Shown here: positions 20,693 to 32,570 of the stretch, piece by piece
Numbering within the stretch: the stretch's first letter is position 1
Layout: each line of letters starts with the position of its first letter
NCBI GenBank assembly: GCA_032718475.1
Contig: JAUCBJ010007764.1
Span: 1-49,617 of the forward strand
DNA from: Nemertoderma westbladi
Taxonomy: Eukaryota > Xenacoelomorpha > Nemertodermatida > Nemertodermatidae
Direction: 5' to 3'
DNA length: 49,617 nt
Position numbers and translations under genes: made by a program
Notes under the pieces: model-generated
What the model was told of the DNA's origin: nothing
Seen by the model: only the letters and a program-made list of their open reading frames with translations
Databases searched by the model: none

Positions 20693-21600
20693 TATCGGAT
20701 CGGTCAGTCGGTTGAAACGTTCAAACGAACTGAAATAAGCGTCTATTTGGAAATAATAACTACTGTCTATTTAGATTTCACATTTTCATATGATTTATGA
20801 TTTCGCAAATATTTAATATTACTTACTTGTGACTACTGGACTAATAACTGCTGTATGCGCCACTTCTTTTTATATTAAATAAATCATATACTGTACATAA
20901 TTTCCTACCAAATGACTTTCCTTTTAAATTCTTAAATCGACTGTACGGCGTACGTAATGAATGCCCTGCCATTTTAGTTTTTTAAATCCACTGTATACAA
21001 ATGCCCTATCTAATATATTGTATTACATAATAATTTTTTTATTTTTTATTTTTTTATTTTTATTTTTGTTATTTATTTTGTAATTAACAAACTACTACTG
21101 TATGAGACAAAAGTTATAATACAAAATAGCTATATATTTTAAATTAATTTTGAACTAATTCATCGGTGGTTGTCCCCGAACTAATAATGATAATGAATGG
21201 TGGCACAATTCTTATTTTGATTTATATTTTTTCTTTTTTTTTTAATCTATAACAACTATTAACACTAGCTTAATATTTTTTATATTACAGTAGAAAATTC
21301 GAGGACCCCCATGAGGCTATCCTCAAAGTATACACAGTATACTATTATACAATTAGTACGTAACTACTGTAATTTTAGCAGTCTTTGTCAGTTCGTATCA
21401 ATGTACATTTTATTGATTGCGTATTAGCTTTAATAAAAAAAACCTCAACCTCAACCTCAAAGGTGGACATTTTTATCACTTCTCCCATATTACAGCAGAA
21501 GTGACAGTGACGGGCCAAATTCTACTTAATAAAACAGTAAAATATATGGTTACTTGCCTTACTGCAGTACTGTACTGTTAAATATATTTTAAATAAATAT
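20693..21600. other. AT-rich intergenic region, no gene seen
   Basis: Long A/T stretches (about 21030-21070), a short (CCTCAA) repeat at about 21443-21460 and otherwise unique-looking sequence. No supported coding segment. Confidence 0.5.
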
Positions 21601-21639
21601 ATTTTACAAAAAACTATTTTCCTTAACTTTTTTCGCCGG

Positions 21640-22270
21640 GAAAAAAGTAAAATCAATGCAATCCTATGGGTTACTTTTTTTCCCTAGGGAAAAAAGTGAA
21701 ACTTTTTCTCCCGATTTTGGGATATATTCGAGCAAAAAATAACAATTAAAGAATAAAATATATTCTGTCATTCCCCCATGCCCAAAATAACGTTACGTAA
21801 AGTAACAATAATTTTAATTTCAGTGGCTGATTGTGCCCAATTTTTAATTATTTTTCACCCGGGTGAAAAACATTTATCACCCGGGTGAAAAGCATGTGTC
21901 AGAACTTTGAATACATGTACTCATGCACAGCATGTGCAGTAGTTAAGTTTCCTTATAAAATAATCTAAAATCGAAAGCCAATTTTGATCCATATTCACTC
22001 TTAGCGAATTAATATCTCGACCAATCATAATAATCAATAAGGGAAAATGATCAGTTTACAGTGGGATGTTATTCAAGCCAAAACAATCAACGAAAGTCAA
22101 CAGTTAAACATATATAAATATTTTTCACCCTGGCACTTGGGTGATAAATGTCTTTCACCCGGGTGATAAATGTTTTCACTCGGGTGAAAAAGGTTTTTCA
22201 CCCGGGTAATAAATGTTTTTCACCTGGGTCGCCGGCTGATAAATATTTTTCACCCGGGTGAAAAACATTA
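21640..22270. repeat. Cluster of perfect palindromes (CACCCGGGTG and CCCTAGGG cores)
   Basis: TTTTTTCCCTAGGGAAAAAA is centred near 21685. TTTTTCACCCGGGTGAAAAA at 21851-21870 is a perfect 20-bp palindrome, and another CACCCGGGTG lies at 21878-21887. At 22126-22268 there is a degenerate 22-bp tandem array (ATAAATGTTTTTCACCCGGGTG-like) with exact or near copies of the core at about 22157, 22179, 22199, 22222 and 22251. Confidence 0.85.
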
Positions 22271-22719
22271 AAAAATGGAAATAATTGGAAACTTGGAAAA
22301 TTGGGAAACTATCACACTACCCACAGGCGCCACTTTTTTATGGAAAACATCAGCGTTATTTTACTTGCCTGTCTTGGGTTACTTAATGACTTGGTTTTTG
22401 GGATGTTTTGTACAGGAGGTAGGTACTGTAGGGTTTGTTGGCCAGGCACAAATCCAACCACATGTAGTTTATATATTGGGAATAAATTACTGCTTTAATT
22501 AGGGTTTGGGCCACCACTAGGTTACCAGGTTGGGTAACCTGCGAGGCCCACGAGAACCCTGCAAAAGTGGCTCCTCTATTGTGATATCCGCGAAAATTTC
22601 GAAATAAAAAGTTATTATTTCTCGTAATATTGTGAAAGTTTATGACCAAATATTAGGGATTACAGAAAATTTATTTTTTAAAATGAGCTTTTAACCTTCT
22701 TTTGTCTATTAGCATGGAA
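22271..22719. other. Intergenic, one short hairpin
   Basis: No gene recognised. AGGTTACC-AGGTTG-GGTAACCT (about 22519-22540) can form a perfect 8-bp stem. The rest is AT-rich. Confidence 0.5.
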
Positions 22720-25700
22720 ATAGGTCAATACTGTGTACTGAGGCACTATACTGTATACTGAGTCACTATACTGTGTACTGAGTCTCTATACTGTGTACTG
22801 AGTCACTATACTATGTACTGAGTCACTATACTGTGTACTGAGTCACTATACTGTGTACTGAGTCACTATACTGTGTACTGAGTCACTATACTGTATACTG
22901 AGTCACTATACTGAGTACTGAGTCACTATACTGTATACTGAGTCACTATAATGTATACTGAGTCACTATACTGAGTACTGAGTCACTATACTGTATACTG
23001 AGTCACTATACTGAGTACTGAGTCACTATACTGTATACTGAGTCACTATACTGTAACTGAGTTACTATACTGTGTACAGAGTCACTATACTGTATACTGA
23101 GTCTCTATACTGTGTACTGAGTCACTATACTGTGTACTGAGTCACTATACTGTGTACTGAGTCACTATACTGTATACTGAGTCACTATACTGAGTACTGA
23201 GTCACTATACTGTATACTGAGTCACTATACTGTATACTGAGTCACTATACTGAGTAGTGAGTCACTATACTGTATACTGAGTCACTATACTGTATACTGA
23301 GTCACTATACTGTGTACTGAGTCACTATACTGTGTACTGAGTCACTATACTGTGTACTGAGTCACTATACTGTGTACTGAGTCACTATACTGTGTACTGA
23401 GTCACTATACTGTATACTGAGTCACTATACTGTGTACTGAGTCACTATACTGTGTACTGAGACACTATACTGTGTACTGAGTCACTATACTGGAGCCACT
23501 ATACTGTGTACTGAGTCACTATACTGTGTACTGAGTCACTACACTGTGTACTGAGCCAATATACTGAGTACTGAGTCACTATACTGTGTACTGAGTCACT
23601 ATATTGTATACTGAGTCACTATACTGTGTACTGAGTCACTATACTGTGTACTGAGCCACTATGCTGTATACTGAGCCACTATACTGTGTACTGAGTCACT
23701 ATACTGTGTACTGAGCCACTATACTGTGTACTGAGTCACTATACTGTGTACTGAGTCACTATATTGTGTACTGAGTCACTATACTGTATACTGAGTCACT
23801 ATACTGTATACTGAGTCACTATACTGAGTACTGAGTCACTATACTGTATACTGAGTCACTATACTGTATACTGAGTCACTATACTGTGTACTGAGTCACT
23901 ATACTGTGTACTGAGTCACTATACTGTGTACTGAGTCACTATACTGTGTACTGAGTCACTATACTGTGTACTGAGTCACTATACTGTATACTGAGTCACT
24001 ATACTGAGTACTGAGTCACTATACTGTATACTGAATCACTATAATGTATACTGAGTCACTATACTGAGTACTGAGTCACTATACTGAGTACTGAGTCACT
24101 ATACTGTATACTGAGTCACTATACTGAGTACTGAGTCACTATAATGTATACTGAGTCACTATACTGTGAACTGAGTTACTATACTGTGTACTGAGTCACT
24201 ATACTGTATACTGAGTCTCTATACTGTGTACTGAGTCACTATACTGTGTACTGAGTCAATATACTGTGTACTGAGTCACTATACTGTATACTGAGTCACT
24301 ATACTGAGTACTGAGTCACTATACTGTATACTGAGTCACTATACTGTATACTGAGTCACTATACTGAGTAGTGAGTCACTATACTGTATACTGAGTCACT
24401 ATACTGTATACTGAGTCACTATACTGTGTACTGAGTCACTATACTGTGTACTGAGTCACTATACTGTCTACTGAGTCACTATACTGTGTACTGAGTCACT
24501 ATACTGTGAACTGAGTTACTATACTGTGTACTGAGTCACTATACTGTATACTGAGTCTCTATACTGTGTACTGAGTCACTATACTGTGTACTGAGTCACT
24601 ATACTGTGTACTGAGTCACTATACTGTATACTGAGTCACTATACTGAGTACTGAGTCACTATACTGTATACTGAGTCACTATAATGTATACTGAGTCACT
24701 ATACTGAGTACTGAGTCACTATACTGTATACTGAGTCACTATACTGTGAACTGAGTTACTATACTGTGTACTGAGTCACTATACTGTATACTAAGTCTAT
24801 ATACTGTGTACTGAGTCACTATACTGTGTACTGAGTCACTATACTGTGTACTGAGTCACTATACTGTATACTGAGTCACTATACTGAGTACTGAGTCACT
24901 ATACTGTATACTGAGTCACTATACTGTGTACTGAGTCACTATACTGAGTACTGAGTCACTATACTGTATACTGAGTCACTATAATGTATACTGAGTCACT
25001 ATACTGTGTACTGAGTCACTATACTGTGTACTGAGTCACTATACTGTGTACTGAGTCACTATACTGTGTACTGAGTCACTATACTGTGTACTGAGTCACT
25101 ATACTGTATACTGAGTCACTATACTGTGTACTGAGTCACTATACTGTGTACTGAGACACTATACTGTGTACTGAGTCACTATACTGGAGCCACTATACTG
25201 TGTACTGAGTCACTATACTGTGTACTGAGTCACTATACTGTGTACTGAGTCACTATACTGAGTACTGAGTCACTATACTGTGTACTGAGTCACTATACTG
25301 TATACTGAGTCACTATACTGTGTACTGAGTCACTATACTGTGTACTGAGCCACTATACTGTATACTGAGTCACTATACTGTGTACTGAGTCACTATACTG
25401 TGTACTGAGTCACTATACTGTGTACTGAGTCACTATATTGTGTACTGAGTCACTATACTGTGTACTGAGTCACTATACTGTGTACTGAGCCACTATACTG
25501 TATACTGAGCCACTATACTGTGTACTGAGTCACTATACTGTGTACTGAGTCACTATACTGTGTACTGAGTCACTATATTGTGTACTGAGCCACTATACTG
25601 TGTACTGAGTCACTATACTGTGTACTGAGTCACTATACTGTGTACTGAGTCACTATACTGTATACTGAGTCACTATACTGTATACTGAGTCACTATACTG

Positions 25701-27304
25701 AGTACTGAGTCACTATACTGCATACTGAGTCACTATACTGTATACTGAGTCACTATACTGTGTACTGAGTCACTATACTGTGTACTGAGTCACTATACTG
25801 TGTACTGAGTCACTATACTGTGTACTGAGTCACTATACTGTGTACTGAGTCACTATACTGTACACTGAGTCACTATACTGTGTACTGAGTCACTATACTG
25901 TGTACTGAGACACTATACTGTGTACTGAGTCACTATACTGGAGCCACTATACTGTGTACTGAGTCACTATACTGTGTACTGAGTCACTATACTGTATACT
26001 GAGTCACTATACTGTGTACTGAGTCACTATACTGTGTACTGAGTCACTATATTGTGTACTGAGTCACTATACTGTATACTGAGTCACTATACTGTATACG
26101 GAGTCACTATACTGTGTACTGAGTCACTATACTGTATACTGAGTCACTATACTGTGTACTGAGTCACTATACTGTGTACTGAGTCACTATATTGTGTACT
26201 GAGTCACTATACTGTATACTGAGTCACTATACTGAGTACTGAGTCACTATACTGAGTACTGAGTCACTATACTGTATACTGAGTCACTATACTGTATACT
26301 GAGTCACTATACTGTGTACTGAGTCACTATACTGTGTACTGAGTCACTATACTGTGTACTGAGTCACTATACTGTGTACTGAGTCACTATACTGTGTACT
26401 GAGTCACTATACTGTGGACTGAGTCACTATACTGTATACTGAGTCACTATACTGTGTACTGAGTCACTATACTGTGTACTGAGACACTATACTGTGTACT
26501 GAGTCACTATACTGGAGCCACTATACTGTGTACTGAGTCACTATACTGTGTACTGAGTCACTATACTGTGTACTGAGTCAATATACTGAGTACTGAGTCA
26601 CTATACTGTGTACTGAGTCACTATATTGTATACTGAGTCACTATACTGTGTACTGAGTCACTATACTGTGTACCGAGCCACTATACTGTATACTGAGCCA
26701 CTATACTGTGTACTGAGTCACTATACTGTGTACTGAGCCACTATACTGTATACGGAGTCACTATACTGTGTACTGAGTCACTATACTGTATACTGAGTCA
26801 CTATACTGTGTACCGAGCCACTATACTGTGTACTGAGCCACTATACTGTGTACTGAGTCACTATACTGTGTACCGAGCCACTATACTGTATACTGAGCCA
26901 CTATACTGTGTACTGAGTCACTATACTGTGTACTGAGCCACTATACTGTGTACTGAGTCACTATACTGTGTACCGAGCCACTATACTGTATACTGAGCCA
27001 CTATACTGTGTACTGAGTCACTATACTGTGTACTGAGCCACTATACTGTATACGGAGTCACTATACTGTGTACTGAGTCACTATACTGTGTACTGAGTCA
27101 CTATACTGTGTACTGAGTCACTATACTGTGCACTGAGACACTATACTGTGTACTGAGACACTATACTGTGTACTGAGTCACTATACTGTATACTGAGTCA
27201 CTATACTGAGTACTGAGTCACTATATTGTGTACTGAGTCACTATACTGTGTACTGAGTCACTATACTGTGTACTGAGTCATTATACTGTGTACTGAGTCA
27301 TTAT
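22720..27304. repeat. 20-bp minisatellite, about 230 copies
   Basis: Unit ACTATACTGTGTACTGAGTC in near-perfect 20-bp register over 4.6 kb. Common variants are GTGT/GTAT/GAGT before ACTGAG, and GAGTCA/GAGCCA. Every standard unit contains TGAGTCA. A shortened unit (TACTGGAGCCACTATACTG) recurs at about 23491, 25186, 25938 and 26513 within the same variant context, showing higher-order duplication. No coding potential. Confidence 0.98.
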
Positions 27305-27344
27305 GTCCCGAATGGTGAATGATTGGATAAAGCATACTGCCATG

Positions 27345-27412
27345 CATCCCATTATCTCAGCTATTCCTCAACAAAATTCAGATATTGTTGCAGATTTGAA
27401 ATCCTTGCAACG
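27345..27412. repeat. Relic of the poly-C/poly-G foldback family
   Basis: CATTATCTCAGCTATTCCTC followed by AACAAAATTCAGAT and ATTTGAAATCCTTG matches the right arm of the intact foldback at about 16370-16430 (CCTATCTCAGCTATTTTTCA and so on). Only about 65 bp are recognisable. Confidence 0.55.
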
Positions 27413-28009
27413 TTACCTTTACAATAAATAATATCAATAACAACGATAAAATATAAGAAAAATTCAGAATAAGCTGTTATGTACATATTTGATTTCATGA
27501 GGTTTTTAAATGTTTAATGTATTGCTAGAATCCTAGAGGGAGAAACGCAACCAAAAATGGTACCAATATAGAAAAATTATTTATTTTTTGATCAAAGTTA
27601 ATTAATTAATAAATCACGGAATAATTAAAAAAAATTAATATACAATTTGAAATATGAAATTTTTTTATAATATTTACACTACATTCAATACAATAAGGTT
27701 AATATTATAATATTAAAATTCCAGCGACGCCCATCTGCCCATAGTGACTGCAGTACTATTCCTAAAACTCAGTTATTTAAGATATTCAAAACTTATAACT
27801 AAGGGCGATCATGTTGCAGTTTATCGTTATAATTTCCTACATTTTGTACATTGTTACCGCAACCTGGGTGCGATTGTAAAAAACTACTGCGTTTCTTACA
27901 AAAGTTACAGAAAGGTGTCTCTCCACTGCGGATTCATTTGTGTCGCGTTAGAAGATCGCTTCGGGACTTGAGAGAAACATTTCCCTCGTGTATCGCAGCT
28001 GATCCGTCT
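27413..28009. other. 3' flank of the zinc-finger gene
   Basis: AT-rich sequence downstream of the leftward zinc-finger gene, presumably holding its 3' untranslated region. No other feature supported. Confidence 0.4.
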
Positions 28010-30133
28010 CTACCCCGAATGTATTTTCCGCTTGTGTTGATTTAGACTTCCATTCCCTGTAAACCCCTTCCCGCACGTGTCGCACACGTAGGGACGCTCC
28101 GCAGCATGCGTCAGTTTGTGGCTGGTTAGGTTGTGCCGTTGAGCGAAACGTTTCTGACATACGTTACAATGATAAGGTCTCTCGCCACTGTGCATTCGCG
28201 TGTGCTTATTCAGGTGGCTCAAATGAGAGAACTTCTTCGGACAGACCTCGCAGTTGTAAGGTTTCTCGCCAGTGTGCGTTCGCATATGTGCTTTTACATT
28301 TCCTACTTCAGAGAAATGCTTCGGACACACTTTACATTTATACGGTTTCTCGCCAGTGTGCGTTCGCATATGTACGGTTAGGTGGCTTGTTTGATAGAAA
28401 CGCTTCTGACATACGTTACAATTATACGGTCTCTCCCCACTGTGAGTTCGCATGTGCGATTTTAGATTGCCCAGCTGAGAGAATCGTTTGTTGCAGGTGT
28501 CACATTGGTGTGGACGCTCGCCAGTGTGGACCCTTTGGTGGTAAATTAGTTGGCTGTTCCCTGGAAACTGCTTATCGCATATATTACAGCAGAATGGTTT
28601 CTTATTGGTGTCCTGCAGTTGAATCCCAGAGGGACCAGGTTGGTCAAAGGAATTTTGCGGGGATGGCTGTGATTTGCCCCCTAGAGAAAGTAATTTGGCC
28701 AATTAATAATATACAATATTTAAAAAATCATATCATTTTATAAGTAATGCGACAATCATTCAATATCACATTAATACATCATAACCAGGAATATAGTCTC
28801 GTAATAGAGTTGGTGCGCGAAAAAATTGTTGGACTAGAAACAAATGAATAAATGGTAACAAGGTGCCCTGAATCGAGTGGCGGGTGAGTTTTTTTGTAAA
28901 AACAAGTGGAAACTGTCGAAATGGCGGGTTTAAGTAACGGCGGGGAGCCAATTTTGAAAATCGGCTGTGATTGGCTGCTACAGATTTGACATCACTACTG
29001 TACTATGTGCTCTGATAAATTCTTATCTTGGTTTCAATGGAGGGTGATTTTCGATCCATTCTTAAAATACACATTAGATCTCAATCATTTCACACGTGGT
29101 TTATATATCAATTGAAACGGAGAGTCTTGCACGTCTTTTGACACTAGAATTAATTAAATTCATGATGAGGAAGATTGTTAAAATCCTGTTTGCAATTTTG
29201 CTAACTGTGTAATTTTTATGGTTGGTGTAACTTATGCGATATGGTGGGGTGGGTGTACATAAAATAATTAATACAATATGGTGGACGTGTAAAAAATATT
29301 GGAGTTTACATAGGCGATAATATAAGTGTGGAAGATCTCACATTGTGGTGGACAGTCATTATCCATCATTTAATAAGACTTAAACGTAAACGATGCTCCC
29401 AGCTCCCATATAAAATAAATTACAATACAGCATCAAATTTTTCATTAATATTCAATATTAGGGCCTATTAGAGTATTAAAACATGGGTAAAGAGTAACTC
29501 ACCGATACCGGTAACTGATGTTGGTTTAGGACGAGACCGGTGGGTGTTGTTGATTGAAAGGTTGTTGTCGAACTCGAAGTCGCCTAGAGACTGAGTAGTG
29601 TGGGGGGTCGATTGAATAGTATCTGTCACATGGGTTCCAGGATATTGTCTATCTATATCGAAGAATAACTCATTCAAGCCATTGCCAACAGCATCTATGT
29701 CGGGTTTATATTCTAGTTCGTCTTCAGTCTTAATTAATGGGATATCGTCTGGTATAGGCCTACGGGCGCTACCGGTAGTTGTTGCCGACGTCCTCAATGG
29801 ATTATGCTGCCGTCTGGTCTCGCGGTACCCCCCGGTAGCGGGGACAGTGACCGCCGGTTGCGTCCGGCATGGGGAAACAGCCACGGCCGAGGTGGTGGTG
29901 GTGATGTTAGACCCAGAGGAGAGTGAACGCAGTAACCATTCAGTAATCTGACCAGATGTACATTTCTTATCAACATAATCGTCTAGAAAACTCGAGTTCG
30001 CCTCCAGGTATTCTTCGAGAAACGTCCGCACAAATGTATCATTTTCCGAACAGATGTTCGCGAACATTGATTTAGTAATTACCATAGAGATGTCCGACTC
30101 AGTAGCACGACCAATAAGCCTAGTACGTTCCAT
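28010..30133 (-). CDS. Seven-finger C2H2 zinc-finger protein (two exons)
   Basis: Exon 1 30133-29503 and exon 2 28680-28010 join at a split Gly codon (phase 1) to give 433 residues. Residues 240-430 are seven tandem C2H2 fingers with canonical H(T/S)GE(R/K)P linkers, the last linker being HAAERP and the last finger ending HKRKIH. This is a predicted nuclear DNA-binding transcription factor. Exon 1 has no BTB, KRAB or SCAN domain. It starts with a conserved-looking helical segment (FVRTFLEEYLEANSSFLDDY, 34-53, followed by an ITEWLLR motif) that weakly recalls the N-terminal motif of some GAF-type phosphodiesterases. Then comes a Ser/Thr/Pro-rich, probably disordered region with a SUMO-type site IKTE (134-137). 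The start is the first ATG. No orthologue is named with confidence. Confidence 0.88.
28681..29502 (-). other. Intron of the zinc-finger gene (822 bp)
   Basis: Donor ATCG|GTGAGT at 29503/29502 and acceptor TTACTTTCTCTAG|GG at 28681/28680 on the minus strand. The phases match (1 base plus 2 bases), which supports joining the two frames. Confidence 0.8.
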
Positions 30134-30412
30134 TGTCACTTCAGGTCAGGTCAGAGTTCCGAGATGATACAGATTACTGGTAACTAAAATAAAACAATAA
30201 TTACCCGTAGCCGTAATACCGGTAGACCGGTAATAGCTGAATACAGAATACTGGAATAGCGAGGCAAATACCAACACTGCAACACTTTAGCTTGCAACAC
30301 TTAGCTTACGTTACACAGATATGGTAAATTAGATCTTTAAAATTAAATATTTAATAATACAGTATACTACGGAGCCCCTAAAGGGACAGGAGAAAAAAAT
30401 TTTTTTTTTGCT
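30134..30412 (-). promoter_or_regulatory. Upstream region of the zinc-finger gene
   Basis: Contains TACCGGTAGACCGGTAA at about 30208-30225, the same ACCGGTA words seen upstream of other genes here. No TATA box is evident. Role inferred from position. Confidence 0.3.
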
Positions 30413-31550
30413 AACTCTTGCGAACGACTTAGTATGTCGTGCGAACGACTTACTAAGTCGTGCGAACGACTTAACTATAACTCTTGCGAACGACAGTGCG
30501 AACGACTTACTAAGTCTGTAAGTCGTGCGAACGACATACTAAGTCGTGCGAACGACTTAACTAACTCGTGCGAACGACATACTAACTCGTGCGAACGACT
30601 TACTAAAGTCGTGCGAACGACATCTAGTCGTGCGAACGACTTAACTAACTCGTGCAAACGACATACTAAGTCGTGCGAACGACTTACTAAGTCGTGCGAA
30701 CAACATACTAAGTCGTGCGAACGACATACTAAGTCGTGCGAACGACTTAACTAACTCGTGCGAACGACATATTAACTCGTGCGAACGACTTACTAAAGTC
30801 GTGCGAACGACTTACTAAAGTCGTGCGAACGACATCTAGTCGTGCGAACGACTTAACTAACTCGTGCAAACGACATACTAAGTCGTGCGAACGACTTACT
30901 AAGTCGTGCGAACGACATACTAAGTCGTGCGAACGACTTAACTAACTCGTGCGAACGACATACTAACTCGTGCGAACGACTTACTAAAGTCGTGCGAACG
31001 ACATCTAGTCGTGCGAACGACTTAACTAACTCGTGCAAACGACATACTAAGTCGTGCGAACGACATACTAAGTCGTGCGAACGACTTACTAAGTCGTGCG
31101 AACTACATCTAGTCGTGCGAACGACTTACACTTAACTAACTCGTGCAAACGACATACTAAGTCGTGCGAACGACTTACTAAGTCGTGCGAACGACTTAAC
31201 TAACTCGTGCGAACGACATACTAACTCGTGCGAACGACTTACTAAAGTCGTGCGAACGACTTACTAAAGTCGTACGAACGACATCTAGTCGTGCGAACGA
31301 CTTAGCTAACTCGTGCAAACGACATACTAAGTCGTGCGAACGACTTACTAAGTCGTGCGAACGACATACTAAGTCGTGCGAACGACTTAACTAACTCGTG
31401 CGAACGACTTAACTAACTCGTGCGAACGACATACTAAAACTCGTGCGAACGACTTACTAAGTCGTGCGAACGACATACTAAGTCGTGCGAACGACTTAAC
31501 TAACGAGTGCGAACGACTTAGTAACTCGTGCGAACTAACTTACTAACTTT
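30413..31550 (+). repeat. Outer tandem array, left arm (CGTGCGAACGAC units)
   Basis: About 50 units of roughly 21-23 bp built on GTCGTGCGAACGAC plus a variable linker (TTACTAA, TTAACTAACT, ATACTAA, ATCTA). The linkers recur in the same order about every 170-200 bp, so there is a higher-order repeat. Each unit can fold as a stem with a GCGA loop (TAAGTCGT-GCGA-ACGACTTA). Frames through it are artefacts. Confidence 0.93.
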
Positions 31551-31709
31551 ACTTTTGATTGGCTAAATAATACTGGTAATAAAAGTACAACCTTTTTAGC
31601 GGGATTTTCAATTCAATCTACAGCATTTGTTGATGGCATTATTGGTTGAAAATATTATTATCAATGGCTGAACGCGCTCTGTTAATATCGACGTACTTTA
31701 ACTTAGGCC

Positions 31710-32105
31710 GACAATACAACCGACATTGTAGCAAATTATAATATCTTTAACATATTAATTTTATTTTAACTTATTCAGTAAATACCTGTCAGTATTATCT
31801 ACGGTCAGCGCTGTTAGATAAGCTGATTATAGTGTCAGGTCGTTGTTGCTGTGTTGCTAAGCAACATTCCCATCTCACTATTGTATCGAACAGCTGTAGT
31901 CAAAATCTCAGGTTTTTTTTTTGGAGGGGGGGGGGGGGGGGGGGGTGCTATAGGTCCTACTATTTAGAGTATTGTACAATATTGTGACTCCGCCACAATA
32001 TTCGATTTAAATAAAGTACGTACCCGTATTTCACTTTCAGGCTCTTGTTTTATATTTCACTCAATCGTTTACGCTCGTTCTTAATAAAATTAATTCGAAT
32101 AAGTA
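31710..32105. other. Middle segment of the foldback element, left of the integrase fragment
   Basis: Unique-looking AT-rich sequence with a 20-G run at 31926-31945 and a GTTGCTAAGCAAC palindrome at about 31853. No upstream exon of the integrase frame can be recognised. Confidence 0.5.
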
Positions 32106-32378
32106 ATGCGTAACATCACTAATGAAACCAGTGGGTGCATTGATGGATATACCCGGAAAATGATTTGGTTGAACGTGTATAACACCAACAATGACAGTAA
32201 ATTTATCGGGGGCTACTTCCTCGAAGCGATAAATGAGAATAAGGGTGATCCGCGGATTGTTCGTGGGGATTTTGGAACAGAAAATGTTCGCGTTCGAGAC
32301 TTTCAGAAGTTCATCCGTAGAGATCACACTGACAATATGCAACAGACCTGTTACATCGATGGCGCAAGCACAGCTTAG
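32106..32378 (+). pseudogene. Integrase core fragment inside the foldback element
   Basis: A 90-codon frame with GCIDGYTRKMIWLNVYNTNN and a later RGDFGTEN matches the integrase-core family found in many fish and invertebrate genomes (pattern GGIDGxSR...NN...R.D.G.EN...GRS.HNQRIE). The first two acidic residues of a DDE site can be matched (Asp in CIDG, Asp in GDFGTEN). The frame stops at the position (GASTA) just before the expected NQRIE motif, so the third acidic residue is missing. It is therefore probably inactive and could be a captured fragment. Confidence 0.7.
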
Positions 32379-32570
32379 GATAATTTCATTATTTAGTTTT
32401 AAATCAGATGAAATCTGTTAGGCCTAAGTTAAAGTACGTCGATTTTAACAGAGCGCGTTCAGCCATTGATAATAATATTTTCAACCAATAATGCCATCAT
32501 CAAATGCTGTAGATTAAATTGATAATCCCGCTAAAAAGGTTGTACTTTTACAACCAGTATTATTTATGAG

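Noticed and set aside
22275-22502. Small membrane-protein-like frame of 75 codons
   Set aside because: Hydrophobic composition follows AT-rich DNA; there is no start context or conservation evidence, and a second frame of similar length overlaps it.
28702-30139. Starts at 28702 (zinc-finger exon) and 30139 (first exon) as translation starts
   Set aside because: They are TTG and GTG codons. The first lies inside the intron just before a good acceptor, and the first ATG of exon 1 is at 30133.
30434-31038. Open frames through the CGTGCGAACGAC array
   Set aside because: Translations are simple repeats (SCERLTK or KSFARL) dictated by the tandem unit.
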